From contig JBJENT010000100.1 of assembly GCA_051880335.1 (NCBI GenBank), positions 1-17,063 of the forward strand: a stretch of DNA of 17,063 nt, read 5' to 3'. Positions 1 to 7,875 of this stretch are shown piece after piece. The notes under the pieces are model-generated. The model saw only the letters and a list, made by a program, of their open reading frames with translations, had not been told where the DNA came from and did not search any database. The stretch comes from 1XD8-76 sp051880335. GTDB taxonomy: Bacteria > Bacillota > Clostridia > Lachnospirales > Lachnospiraceae. Each line of letters opens with the position of its first letter. Position 1 is the first letter of the stretch. Made by a program: the position numbers and the translations under genes.

Positions 1-8
1 AACCACGT

Positions 9-61
9 AAAGGAAGCTGCCGCTTCACGAATTTTCATTCGTTAAAGCGACAGCCTCTTTT
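9..61. terminator. Long hairpin, probable (bidirectional) transcription terminator
   Basis: Bases 9-32 pair with 37-61 around a four-base TTTC loop. The apical stem CGAAT/ATTCG (28-32 with 37-41) and the inner blocks GCTG/CAGC and CGCTT/AAGCG are perfect. There is one bulged T near 42-43. Read on the + strand, the stem has three A/C mismatches (15/55, 20/50, 26/44) and ends in a short T run at 58-61. On the - strand those mismatches become G-U wobbles, so the - strand RNA folds better, but its T run is weak. The likely role is to end the transcription unit lying before this window and isolate the polysaccharide operon. A repeat-element origin is also possible. Confidence 0.5.
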
Positions 62-121
62 AGATAGCATTATTTGCATGAGAAACGATGTTTGCAATAG
101 ATGCAGGCGAGAAAAGATGGG

Positions 122-150
122 ATGACGAAAAAGGATTACTGTGATATGAT
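122..150 (+). promoter_or_regulatory. Candidate sigma-A promoter with extended -10
   Basis: A -10 box TATGAT sits at 145-150, preceded by the extended -10 TG at 142-143. ATGACG at 122-127 matches four of six positions of TTGACA and lies exactly 17 bases upstream. Transcription would start near 157 and leave a leader of about 58 bases before the first gene at 215. Its position after a terminator-like hairpin and before a long run of co-directional genes fits an operon promoter. This is based on hexamer matches only. Confidence 0.42.
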
Positions 151-214
151 AATTATGTATGACTACGCCCATATAAGGATAAGGGTATTCATGAAAACAG
201 GAGAATGAATTCCA

Positions 215-2287
215 ATGATATATAAGATAAAACAGAACCCTTTGGCAGGTTTTTGGAACAAACAGAGTGATAAAACACGACATTTCCTGATTTATATACT
301 TATTTTTATTCCGGTACTTCTTTTAGAGACATTTTTGTTTAATCTCAACGCAGTTAGAAGTATAAATTATGAACCAATCGACCTTACGCCATATTTCAGT
401 GTCAGCCAGGAGGCGGTCTATGATGCACCAAGTGGAAACTATGTGGTAGAGGGAGAGGAAGTGACTCTCTATGCAGAAGGATTGGATATGGATGTACATA
501 ATCTGCATCTGGATATGGATTTCAGCGATGGTATTGTTTTTGTCAGAACTGCGGTTTCAGATGATGGGAACAGCAAAAGCTATGGTATGGCAGAACAGAC
601 CATATTGGGTGGATATCCGAATTCCAAGTACTTTACCATTCATCCTTATGGTAATGCTCATTCCATTAAACTGGTATTCCGTGTGGACCCGGGAACTGCA
701 TTTCAGATTCATGGTATTTCTTGTAATGCCAGAAAACCATTTCATTTCCGTCTTACCAGAATGCTTGTGATGTATCTTATAATAGCATTTTTGGTTTCAA
801 TGAGAAAAGAGAGCTTTCTTCACCAGATTATGTTTGATCAGAGATGTAAAAGACAGCTGCTTATGGGCAGTCTGGTATGTGCAGTGACATTGCTTGCAAC
901 CTTTGCAGCCTGGCGCAGCAATGTAGATACTTTTAATGCGACTAATTTCCCGGAATATCAAGAGCTTACCAGAGCCCTGGCAGATGGGCATTTTTATCTC
1001 TATGAAAGCGCGGATGAGAGTCTGCTTGCATTGGATAACCCATATGATTATACAGCCAGAGAAGAGTTGGGAGATGTGACATATTTATGGGACAGGGCAT
1101 TTTTTGAAGGAAAGTATTACTGTTACTTCGGAATAACTCCGGTACTATTGGTATACCTGCCGGTCTATCTGTTTACCGGAAAGATGCTCCTAAACGCAAC
1201 GGTTGCGTTGATTTTTGCATTATGTTTGGTGGCAGGAAGCTTTTATCTGATCCGGCAGCTGATGATTCGGTACTTCCCGAAGGTACCATTTATTTACTGG
1301 CCACTGCTTTCCATATTGATGGCTTTTTCAGAAAACTTTTTCTATCTGTATATGCGTCCGGATTTTTATGATATACCGATTATTACTGCCAATGCGCTAA
1401 CAGTATGGGGAATCGGACTATGGCTGAAAGGACTGAACATCAGCCAGGGCAAAGCAAAGACCGTATGTTATGCACTGGGATCTTTGTGTATGGCACTTGT
1501 ATCAGGAGGAAGGCCCCAGATGCTACTTTTGTCGCTTCTTGCCATTCCGCTGTTTTGGGAAGAAGTCTTTGTAAAAAGAGAACTTTTCAGCAGAAAAAGC
1601 ATCGTAAATACAGTGGCATTTTGTCTGCCTTATGTGTTGATAGGCGGATTTATGATGTTCTATAATTACAGTCGTTTTGGTTCTGTGACTGACTTTGGCG
1701 CAAACTATAATTTAACGACCAATGATATGACCAGGAGAGGATTTAATCTGGATCGTCTGGGAAGCGGCGTTTTGGCACTGCTTTTCCTGCCTCCTGTTTT
1801 TCTGGGGAATTTCCCATATATCCAGTCTTCTGTTATTTCCAGCAGATATATGGGCAAAATGATAGTAGAGTTTGTAGTAGGTGGTATTTTTGCTACCAAC
1901 CTGATATCCTGGGTATGCCTTGGCAGCTTCTGGGTGAAAGATGTTCTGAAGAAATATAAAGTCTGGAGCATGATTGTAACAGGAATGCTGATGGCACTTT
2001 TCCTGGGGTGCGCAGATGCAACCATTGCAGGGATATTACAAAGATATACAGCGGATATCAGCTTCGCGGTACTTTTCCCTTCCTGTCTGGCAGCAGGTGT
2101 GCTCTTGCAGCATGCAGGAGAGCGAAAAGGGAGAGCCTACCATATACTCAGCAGTTTTGTTGCTGTGGCGGTTCTGTTTACGCTGATATTTGACTTTTTG
2201 TTACTGTTTAATAGCTCTGGGGATTATACCATTTATGGAGCAAAGCCGGAACTTTACTATGCAGTGAACAGTTACTTTATATTGTAA
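215..2287 (+). CDS. Large multi-membrane protein with extracytoplasmic domain, putative GT-C-like glycosyltransferase
   Basis: 690 residues. A first membrane helix (about 23-43) is followed by a predicted extracytoplasmic, beta-rich domain (about 46-178) ending in a N-x-x-x-P-F-x-F-x-x-x-R stretch (171-182). A helix at 183-197 and roughly ten more hydrophobic segments follow. The large loop after the third helix (about 233-303) carries NPYD (275-278) and KYYCYFGITP (300-309). I know this pattern from uncharacterised membrane proteins in Firmicute polysaccharide clusters. The architecture (one helix, outside domain, many helices with a large first loop) suggests a GT-C enzyme using a lipid-linked sugar outside the membrane, but I see no proven catalytic residue. 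The start at 215 has AGGAG at 199-203, a rather wide 11-base spacing. It is the first gene after the candidate promoter. The multi-membrane nature is secure; the function is not. Confidence 0.85.
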   Translation: MIYKIKQNPLAGFWNKQSDKTRHFLIYILIFIPVLLLETFLFNLNAVRSINYEPIDLTPYFSVSQEAVYDAPSGNYVVEGEEVTLYAEGLDMDVHNLHLDMDFSDGIVFVRTAVSDDGNSKSYGMAEQTILGGYPNSKYFTIHPYGNAHSIKLVFRVDPGTAFQIHGISCNARKPFHFRLTRMLVMYLIIAFLVSMRKESFLHQIMFDQRCKRQLLMGSLVCAVTLLATFAAWRSNVDTFNATNFPEYQELTRALADGHFYLYESADESLLALDNPYDYTAREELGDVTYLWDRAFFEGKYYCYFGITPVLLVYLPVYLFTGKMLLNATVALIFALCLVAGSFYLIRQLMIRYFPKVPFIYWPLLSILMAFSENFFYLYMRPDFYDIPIITANALTVWGIGLWLKGLNISQGKAKTVCYALGSLCMALVSGGRPQMLLLSLLAIPLFWEEVFVKRELFSRKSIVNTVAFCLPYVLIGGFMMFYNYSRFGSVTDFGANYNLTTNDMTRRGFNLDRLGSGVLALLFLPPVFLGNFPYIQSSVISSRYMGKMIVEFVVGGIFATNLISWVCLGSFWVKDVLKKYKVWSMIVTGMLMALFLGCADATIAGILQRYTADISFAVLFPSCLAAGVLLQHAGERKGRAYHILSSFVAVAVLFTLIFDFLLLFNSSGDYTIYGAKPELYYAVNSYFIL

Positions 2288-2317
2288 AAGATTTGCATGG
2301 GAAATATGGTCAGGCGG

Positions 2318-2356
2318 AATAAAGAAATATAGTAATAAAAAAATAAAGAGATATAG
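2318..2356 (+). repeat. Imperfect tandem direct repeat in the intergenic spacer
   Basis: AATAAAGAAATATAG (2318-2332) recurs as AATAAAGAGATATAG (2342-2356), 14 of 15 bases identical with a 24-base period. It lies just before the ribosome site (AGAAGGA, about 2356-2362) of the gene starting at 2369. It looks like a small local duplication in an A-rich spacer; no function is evident. Confidence 0.6.
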
Positions 2357-2368
2357 AGAAGGACTTTT

Positions 2369-3142
2369 ATGAACCAGTTAGTTAGTATTATTATACCGGT
2401 ATATAACGCAGAAAAGTTCATAGAGAAAACCATAGACTCGGTTCGGAAGCAGACCTATACCAACTGGGAGCTTCTTCTGGTGGAGGATAGTTCAACCGAT
2501 CACACGTTAGAAGTGATGACAAGGCTGGTAGAGGAATTAAAGGATGACCGAATCGTCATCACCAGACAGGACGGTGATAATGGCGCTGCGGGTGCCCGCA
2601 ATAAAGGGCTGGAACTGGCAAAGGGGCGCTTTATCACATATTTGGATGCAGATGATCTATGGGTGCCGGACAAGCTGGAAAAGGAATTGCATTTTCTGGA
2701 AGAACTGCAAAAGAAAGATCCGGAAGCAGGATTTGTTTTCAGTGGATATGAGTTTGCGGATGAAAATGCAGTAGGCACAGGCAAGGTAGTACGTGTGCCG
2801 AAGACTCTGAATTTAAAGCAGGCACTGGGGAATACCACAATCTTTACCTCCACAGTGCTTTTGGACACAGAAAAGATTGATAAGGATCTGATGCAGATGC
2901 CTTATATCAAAAGTGAGGATACTGCTACCTGGTGGCAGATTTTGAAGACCGGAAAGCTTGCTTATGGACTGGATGAAAATCTGGTACTTTACAGGCGGGC
3001 AGGAAAGTCACTATCCTCCAATAAAATTGAGGCTCTCAGGCGTATTTGGAATTTATATCGTAGGGCAGCGGGACTGTCTGTGGCCGCAAGCTGTTATTAT
3101 TTTGTATTCTGGGCTGTAAGGGCAGTAAAGAGAAGAACTTAG
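2369..3142 (+). CDS. GT2 family glycosyltransferase
   Basis: 257 residues, usual for a small soluble GT-A transferase of family 2. The N-terminus VSIIIPVYNAEKFI opens the nucleotide-binding fold. LLVEDSSTD (36-44) supplies the nucleotide-contacting acidic residue. GARNKGLELAKG (75-86) leads to the metal-binding YLDADD (91-96), the DxD motif. SEDTATWWQIL (182-192) is the acceptor-side region with the likely catalytic acid (E183/D184), followed by the family-typical LVLYRR (205-210). The last 25 residues are aromatic and basic and may sit against the membrane. It is expected to transfer one sugar from a nucleotide sugar to the growing lipid-linked repeat unit in the cytoplasm. Sugar and linkage cannot be told. 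The ribosome site AGAAGGA lies just upstream of 2369. Confidence 0.93.
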   Translation: MNQLVSIIIPVYNAEKFIEKTIDSVRKQTYTNWELLLVEDSSTDHTLEVMTRLVEELKDDRIVITRQDGDNGAAGARNKGLELAKGRFITYLDADDLWVPDKLEKELHFLEELQKKDPEAGFVFSGYEFADENAVGTGKVVRVPKTLNLKQALGNTTIFTSTVLLDTEKIDKDLMQMPYIKSEDTATWWQILKTGKLAYGLDENLVLYRRAGKSLSSNKIEALRRIWNLYRRAAGLSVAASCYYFVFWAVRAVKRRT

Positions 3143-3231
3143 TAAAAACAGAAAAGCATTTTCGATGAGAGAATCTGAGAAAAGGGAATCGAGAAAAGAA
3201 CGTAGGAAAGAAAAGGACATTATAGAAAGAA

Positions 3232-4740
3232 ATGCAGGAAAGAGAATCGTTTAAGAGAATCGTACAATTATCTTTATCAGCGGTATGCCTGGTCGCACAG
3301 ATCGTGGTATATCGGCATTTGTGGTATCAGTATTTGGCTTACGAGGTGTTACTGCCATTCTGGAACAGAGGACACATTCTGGTTATCCTCATTTATGCAG
3401 CTCTGATGTTTGCTTTTGCCAAGATGTATGGTGGAATGAAGATCGGATATTACCGGAATTCAGAAATCATTTTTTCCCAGCTGTTTGCAACGGTTATGGT
3501 AAATATCATCACCTATTTTCAGGATTCCCTGATGATCATGCGTCTGGCCAGACCTCAGTACTTCCTGGCGATCACAGCTATTGATGCAGCCATCATCATT
3601 GTGTGGAACTTTGTAGCCAGCTTTATTTACAGTTGCATTTTTGCTCCGAAACAGATGCTTCTAATCTATGGGGACAGACCATATGAAGACATTGTGGCAA
3701 AATTTCATACCAGAAAAGATAAGTACAATGTTTGTAAATGCATCAGCTATCGTGTGGGATATGACAGTATGTTTACAGAGATTCTGGAGCGCTATGATGC
3801 AGTGGTTTTGTGGGACCTGCCTACGGATGTGAGAAATAAAGTCCTGAAATACTGTTATGGAAAATCCATCCGTGTCTATATTATGCCAAAGATTACGGAC
3901 GTTATTTTAAAGGGAGCAGACCAGCTGAACCTGTTTGATACCCCGATTCTGTTGATCCGGGAATACAATCTTTCTTTTGAACAGCGCTTTCTAAAGAGAT
4001 TGATTGATATTGTATGCTCTCTAATCCTTATTATTGTATCCTCTCCATTTATGCTGGTGACTGCAATTGCTGTAAAACTGTATGACGGAGGTCCTATTCT
4101 TTATAAGCAGATTCGATGTACAAGAGGCAACAAGGAATTCAAAATCATGAAATTCCGCAGCATGAGAGTGGATGCGGAAAAAGATGGGGTTGCCAGACTG
4201 GCATCCAAAAATGATGATCGTATTACTCCGATTGGAAAATTTATCAGAACCTGCAGACTGGACGAGCTGCCACAGCTTTTCAATATTTTAAAGGGAGATA
4301 TGTCCTTTATCGGGCCCAGACCGGAAAGACCGGAGATCATTGAACAGTATCTGGAGATCATGCCGGAGTTTGCCTTTAGAACCAAAGTAAAAGCCGGACT
4401 TGCCGGTTATGCCCAGGTGTATGGAAAATATAATACAACACCTTATGATAAGCTGAAACTGGATCTGTATTATATTGAGAACTATTCTGTATGGATGGAC
4501 TTTAAACTGATGTTCCTGACCTTAAAGATTCTTCTGACTCCGGACAGCACTGAAGGAATCGAAACCTCCCAGATTACTGCCATGAAGCAGTCCAATGAAG
4601 AACTTCGGGCCAAGAAAGAACGACTGGATAGAGAAGCTAGAGAACGGGTAGAACGTGAACTGGCAGAACGGGCAGCCCATGAGGCGGAAGTGCTGGAAAA
4701 GCAGCAGGAAGTAATGGAAGCAAAGAAGCAGGAAGAATGA
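3232..4740 (+). CDS. Polyprenyl-phosphate sugar-1-phosphate transferase (WbaP/CpsE/WcaJ type) with coiled-coil tail
   Basis: 502 residues. It should start repeat-unit synthesis by moving a sugar-1-phosphate from a nucleotide sugar to undecaprenyl phosphate at the inner membrane face. Four N-terminal hydrophobic segments (about 10-27, 47-65, 80-96, 110-136) lead to a Rossmann-like CoA-binding-type domain (about 140-245). A membrane segment at 257-281 precedes the catalytic domain. Family signatures are KFRSM (307-311), DELPQLFNILKGDMSFIGPR (344-363) and the C-terminal block KVKAGLAGYAQVYG (385-398), followed by YDKLKLDLYYIENYS. The catalytic Asp-Glu pair is D344-E345. The catalytic domain normally ends near residue 437. 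Here a tail of about 50 residues (451-502), almost all Glu, Lys, Arg and Ala, should form a charged helix or coiled coil. The ribosome site is weak (purine-rich AAAGAAAAGGA, about 3207-3217, rather far), but no later Met leaves the first helix intact. Confidence 0.95.
   Translation: MQERESFKRIVQLSLSAVCLVAQIVVYRHLWYQYLAYEVLLPFWNRGHILVILIYAALMFAFAKMYGGMKIGYYRNSEIIFSQLFATVMVNIITYFQDSLMIMRLARPQYFLAITAIDAAIIIVWNFVASFIYSCIFAPKQMLLIYGDRPYEDIVAKFHTRKDKYNVCKCISYRVGYDSMFTEILERYDAVVLWDLPTDVRNKVLKYCYGKSIRVYIMPKITDVILKGADQLNLFDTPILLIREYNLSFEQRFLKRLIDIVCSLILIIVSSPFMLVTAIAVKLYDGGPILYKQIRCTRGNKEFKIMKFRSMRVDAEKDGVARLASKNDDRITPIGKFIRTCRLDELPQLFNILKGDMSFIGPRPERPEIIEQYLEIMPEFAFRTKVKAGLAGYAQVYGKYNTTPYDKLKLDLYYIENYSVWMDFKLMFLTLKILLTPDSTEGIETSQITAMKQSNEELRAKKERLDREARERVERELAERAAHEAEVLEKQQEVMEAKKQEE
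3241..3263 (+). repeat. 10-bp direct repeat inside the 5' end of the sugar-transferase gene
   Basis: AGAGAATCGT occurs at 3241-3250 and again at 3254-3263, a perfect 10-base copy with a 13-base period. Because 13 is not a multiple of three, the copies fall in different frames, so the repeat is at DNA or RNA level and not a protein repeat. The upstream spacer 3143-3231 is also rich in GAATC/GAGAA words. It may be chance in purine-rich sequence. Confidence 0.4.
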
Positions 4741-4743
4741 GAG

Positions 4744-4798
4744 ATCAGACAAGCTGAGGGAAAATCCTGAAAAAGGACAGGCAGGAAAGAAGTCTGAT
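4744..4798 (+). repeat. Inverted repeat in the spacer before the Wzz-like gene
   Basis: ATCAGAC (4744-4750) is the exact reverse complement of GTCTGAT (4792-4798), separated by 41 bases. Inside lies a smaller TCCT-GAAAA-AGGA hairpin (4765-4777). The structure ends five bases before the ribosome site AGAGGAAAG (4803-4811) of the next gene. There is no T run, so it is not a standard terminator. It could be an RNA-stability or processing hairpin between two cistrons, or chance. Confidence 0.35.
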
Positions 4799-4815
4799 TA
4801 AAAGAGGAAAGTAGC

Positions 4816-5784
4816 ATGTGGGAATGCAACTATGGCTCAGAGCCGATTGATTTGAAATTATTGGTTCTCCGATTACTGAAAAAAATATGGATTCCGATTC
4901 TGGCGGCAGTACTTGGCGTGTTGCTGGTGGGTGGACCATATTTTCTGAAGCATGTTACCTTTGGACCGGCCAAAGAATATGAGGCGGTGACCGATTTTTA
5001 TATGGATTATGCAGTGCAGCCGGATGGTACTGAGTACACCTACTTTAACCAGACTACCTGGACCCAATTGATTACAGATGATGTATTTACGGATGGTATT
5101 TTAGGTTATCTGAAGGATCAGGGGATAGAAGTGGGTAAAGATGCCCTCAGAGAAAGTCTCTATGCCACCATGCTTTCCGACACCCGTATCGTGACAACTA
5201 CCGTGACCACCAACGATCCTCAGTTGACCATGCAGATTAATGATGCCCTTGTTCTGGCTATGCAGGATTTTGGGGAGAATCAAAAGGAAATCGCAGCAGT
5301 GCGGATTTTGCAGCAGCCCGAAGAGGCAAGTCTGGTGATAGCAGACGTACGTACCTTCCGTGCCTGTATGCTTGGGCTGGTGATTTTTGTATTTATCGCC
5401 CTGCTGTCCATGTTTTGCTATTTTATATTGGATGATTCCATTTATGTTCCTATTACTTTTGAGCGACGTTACCATATCCCAATGGCAGGAACCATGGAAG
5501 ATCCTCGTATGCCGGAACTTTTAAAGGTACTGACAGGGGGAAGAGAAATAGAACAGATTTCGGTTGATACTACGATCTCGCCAGAAGAACTGGCAAAAAA
5601 ACAGGAAGTGGTTTTGCTGGTCAAAGCCGGAGCTCATAATGGAAAACAAATCGAACAGATGCTGTCTCTTTGCGTGAAATGCGATGTGAAGGTGATTGTA
5701 GCGATTTTGACAGATGCAGACCAGAAGCTGGTGAAAGCATATGAACTGCCGGGACATGTATTTGGGAAAAAACCAAATGCTTGA
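4816..5784 (+). CDS. Wzz-like polysaccharide chain-length / co-polymerase protein with degenerate kinase-like tail
   Basis: 322 residues with the classic layout: short cytoplasmic N-terminus, membrane helix at about 25-43, an extracytoplasmic domain at about 45-180 and a second helix at 183-204. Such proteins work with the Wzy polymerase to set chain length and, in Gram-positives, activate a tyrosine kinase. The outside domain here is short (about 135 residues), as in CpsC/YwqC/EpsA-type proteins. After the second helix the DDSIYVPITFERRYHIPMAG stretch (206-225) is the usual link to a kinase. The remaining domain (about 226-322) has EVVLLVKAGAHNGKQIEQML (264-283) and VKVIVAILTDADQKL, resembling the end of a BY-kinase fold but with no Walker A motif and no tyrosine cluster. 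It probably cannot bind ATP as a kinase would. The start at 4816 has AGAGGAAAG at 4803-4811. Confidence 0.85.
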   Translation: MWECNYGSEPIDLKLLVLRLLKKIWIPILAAVLGVLLVGGPYFLKHVTFGPAKEYEAVTDFYMDYAVQPDGTEYTYFNQTTWTQLITDDVFTDGILGYLKDQGIEVGKDALRESLYATMLSDTRIVTTTVTTNDPQLTMQINDALVLAMQDFGENQKEIAAVRILQQPEEASLVIADVRTFRACMLGLVIFVFIALLSMFCYFILDDSIYVPITFERRYHIPMAGTMEDPRMPELLKVLTGGREIEQISVDTTISPEELAKKQEVVLLVKAGAHNGKQIEQMLSLCVKCDVKVIVAILTDADQKLVKAYELPGHVFGKKPNA

Positions 5785-5851
5785 AGATAATTTATACGGA
5801 AGTCTGGATAACAGGATGAAATAGACATCAAAATCGGATTGAGGAAAAGAT

Positions 5852-6703
5852 ATGGCTCAAAATGTACAGGTTCTGATTGCAGCTGTGAATCAGGAACCGA
5901 TGAAGCTGATCAAACAAATGAATATACAGTCTGATGCGATTCTGGTCAATCAGTGTGACCGTTATGAGGTCGAAACAATACCTGTTGACATTGCCAGGAA
6001 TCAGAATGGGGATAGGGAGCTGAATGCAGATAAGAACTGTGATGCGGATAAATCCCCTACCCTGCAGGTGTACCATATGGCAGAGCGAGGTGTGGGACTT
6101 AGCCGGAACACTGCATTGATGCGTGCCACAGGAGATATCTGCCTCTTTTCGGATCAGGATATCATCTATGAAGATGGATACGAGGAAGCTATGCTTCGGG
6201 AATTCGAACAGCATCCGGAAGCGGATATGATCGTGTTCAATATTCAAATTGGGAAGGAACGCCAGACCTACCACAATGCCCAGTGGAAAAAAGTTCACTG
6301 GTATAACTGTGGACGATATGGAGCAGTCAGCTTTGCTATCCGCAGGGAGAAGCTTTTAGAATCCGGAGTGACGTTTTCTCTTTTGTTTGGCGGCGGGGCA
6401 AAATATAGTGCCGGTGAGGACAGTCTGTTTATTAAACAGTTTATGGATAAAGGATATCAGGTTTATGCGTCTCCTGTTACCATAGGCAGGGAAGCGGAAG
6501 GCGAATCCACCTGGTTTGAAGGATATACAGAGAAATTCTTTTTTGACAGGGGAGTTCTTTATCATTTCCTGTATGGCAGACTTGCAAGGCTATGGGCCTT
6601 TCGGTTTCTGTTGGCGCATAAAGATAAAATGTGCCGGGATTATAGCGTAAAGCAGGCATATGAGATCATGAAACGGGGAATCAGAGAAGGGACTGGCAGA
6701 TGA
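5852..6703 (+). CDS. GT2-like (GT-A fold) glycosyltransferase
   Basis: 283 residues. The N-terminal VQVLIAAVNQ takes the place of the usual family 2 opening. ERGVGLSRNTALMRATGD (78-95) is the donor-binding helix, and LFSDQDIIYEDGYEE (98-112) carries the metal site as SDQD. FGGGAKYSAGEDSLF (179-193) contains the likely catalytic acid in GED (188-190). A polar stretch rich in Asn, Asp and Lys (about 49-69) looks like an insertion in the loop before the sugar-binding helix. It should be a cytoplasmic transferase acting on the lipid-linked repeat; substrate unknown. The ribosome site GAGGAAAAG (5841-5849) supports 5852. Its stop codon overlaps the next start (ATGA at 6700-6703), implying translational coupling to the polymerase gene. 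Confidence 0.88.
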   Translation: MAQNVQVLIAAVNQEPMKLIKQMNIQSDAILVNQCDRYEVETIPVDIARNQNGDRELNADKNCDADKSPTLQVYHMAERGVGLSRNTALMRATGDICLFSDQDIIYEDGYEEAMLREFEQHPEADMIVFNIQIGKERQTYHNAQWKKVHWYNCGRYGAVSFAIRREKLLESGVTFSLLFGGGAKYSAGEDSLFIKQFMDKGYQVYASPVTIGREAEGESTWFEGYTEKFFFDRGVLYHFLYGRLARLWAFRFLLAHKDKMCRDYSVKQAYEIMKRGIREGTGR

Positions 6704-7848
6704 TAGATTACAGTATTTTCATATATCTGATATTGACGGTACTTACAGTTGGACTGGCATGGTATGTGAATCTGCCGGCAGCCAGGGGAGTATCTTTTGC
6801 AGAGAATGCCAAAGTGCCGGCAAATGGAGAAACAATCGGGAGCGGGAGAAAGAGTCTGACCAGACAGAAATTATTTAACATCGTTCTGGTGATTGCAGTT
6901 TTTCTGCTATTGTTTGCAGTTTCTTCCTGCAGGATCGCAGTGGGCAATGACTACTGGGTGTACCGCAGCGATTTTCTGCTTATTCAGCAGAACCGGCACG
7001 TGGCTTTTGAGTTTGGATTTGTATGGGTAGTCAGGGCATTACAGGCGATGCTGAATCATGATCAGTATCTGCCTATTTTTGCTTTTTTCTCCTTTTTTAC
7101 TGTGCTGTTTTTTGTCCGGGGAATTTACGACCAGAGTGAACAGTTCTGTTACAGTATTTACCTTTTTATGACCGCAGGATACTATTTTTCCAGCTTGAAC
7201 TCTGTTCGCTACTATCTGGTGCTGTCCATTGCGCTGTATAGCATCAAATATGTATTGTCCGGGGAATGGGGCAAGTTCATTTTGTGGATATGTGTGGGAG
7301 CCTGCTTCCACAAATCGGTGCTGGTAGTCATTCCTCTTTATTTTCTGGCTTCCAGAGCCTGGAAAAAATGGCATATGCTCCTGCTGGTAGCAGGCTGTGC
7401 CAGTCTGTTGCTGTTTCAGGACTTTTATCGGAAAATCATCTTTACCTTTTATCCTTTTTATGAAGGATCTATGTTTGATACCGGAGAGACCTCCATTACA
7501 AACATCTTAAAATGTGTGGCAATACTGGTACTATCTTTGATTTACTATAAACAAGCCATTGCAGATCATAAGGCAAATAGATTTTACTTTTACTGCAATC
7601 TGGGGGCTCTGGTGCTCTATACCTTTGCCTCGTTTATACCGGAGATCTCCAGAATCGGGTTTTATTTAAATATAACCAATATCTTTCTGGTACCGGGGAT
7701 TTTGATTCGGATACCAGATAAAAAACAGAGGATATTCTGGACGGTAATGGTTGGACTGGCATTTCTGGGGTATTTCGTGTTATTCCTGCGGAGTGCCTAC
7801 AGTACGGATATTCGGATTCTGCCTTACCGAAACTGGATATTCCAATAA
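6700..7848 (+). CDS. EpsG family polysaccharide polymerase (Wzy-type)
   Basis: 382 residues with about ten hydrophobic segments. EpsG-family marks are VGNDYWVY (81-88) after the second helix, EFGFVWVVRAL (104-114), SSLNSVRYYLVLSIALY (164-180) with the conserved Arg, and ACFHKSVLVVIPLYF (201-215) with the conserved His. The family is believed to polymerise repeat units on the outer face of the membrane, like Wzy. A hydrophilic, Gly/Ser-rich stretch at about 29-57 separates the first helix from the rest and is longer than usual. The start overlaps the upstream stop by four bases and has AGAAGGGA at 6685-6692. It is the only polymerase candidate in the window and fits the nearby Wzz-like gene. 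Confidence 0.9.
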   Translation: MIDYSIFIYLILTVLTVGLAWYVNLPAARGVSFAENAKVPANGETIGSGRKSLTRQKLFNIVLVIAVFLLLFAVSSCRIAVGNDYWVYRSDFLLIQQNRHVAFEFGFVWVVRALQAMLNHDQYLPIFAFFSFFTVLFFVRGIYDQSEQFCYSIYLFMTAGYYFSSLNSVRYYLVLSIALYSIKYVLSGEWGKFILWICVGACFHKSVLVVIPLYFLASRAWKKWHMLLLVAGCASLLLFQDFYRKIIFTFYPFYEGSMFDTGETSITNILKCVAILVLSLIYYKQAIADHKANRFYFYCNLGALVLYTFASFIPEISRIGFYLNITNIFLVPGILIRIPDKKQRIFWTVMVGLAFLGYFVLFLRSAYSTDIRILPYRNWIFQ

Positions 7849-7875
7849 AAAATAGGATGAGCGAACGGGAAACAT

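Noticed and set aside
35..283. 82-residue open frame on the - strand
   Set aside because: It overlaps the hairpin, the candidate promoter and the start of the 690-residue gene, has no ribosome site, and its sequence resembles no family.
4482..4829. Ser-rich 115-residue open frame on the - strand
   Set aside because: It is the antisense shadow of the Glu/Lys-rich coiled-coil coding sequence; Ser richness follows from the complement of those codons.
5101..5475. 124-residue - strand frame inside the Wzz-like gene
   Set aside because: Shadow of a well-supported gene; no start signal and no recognisable domain.
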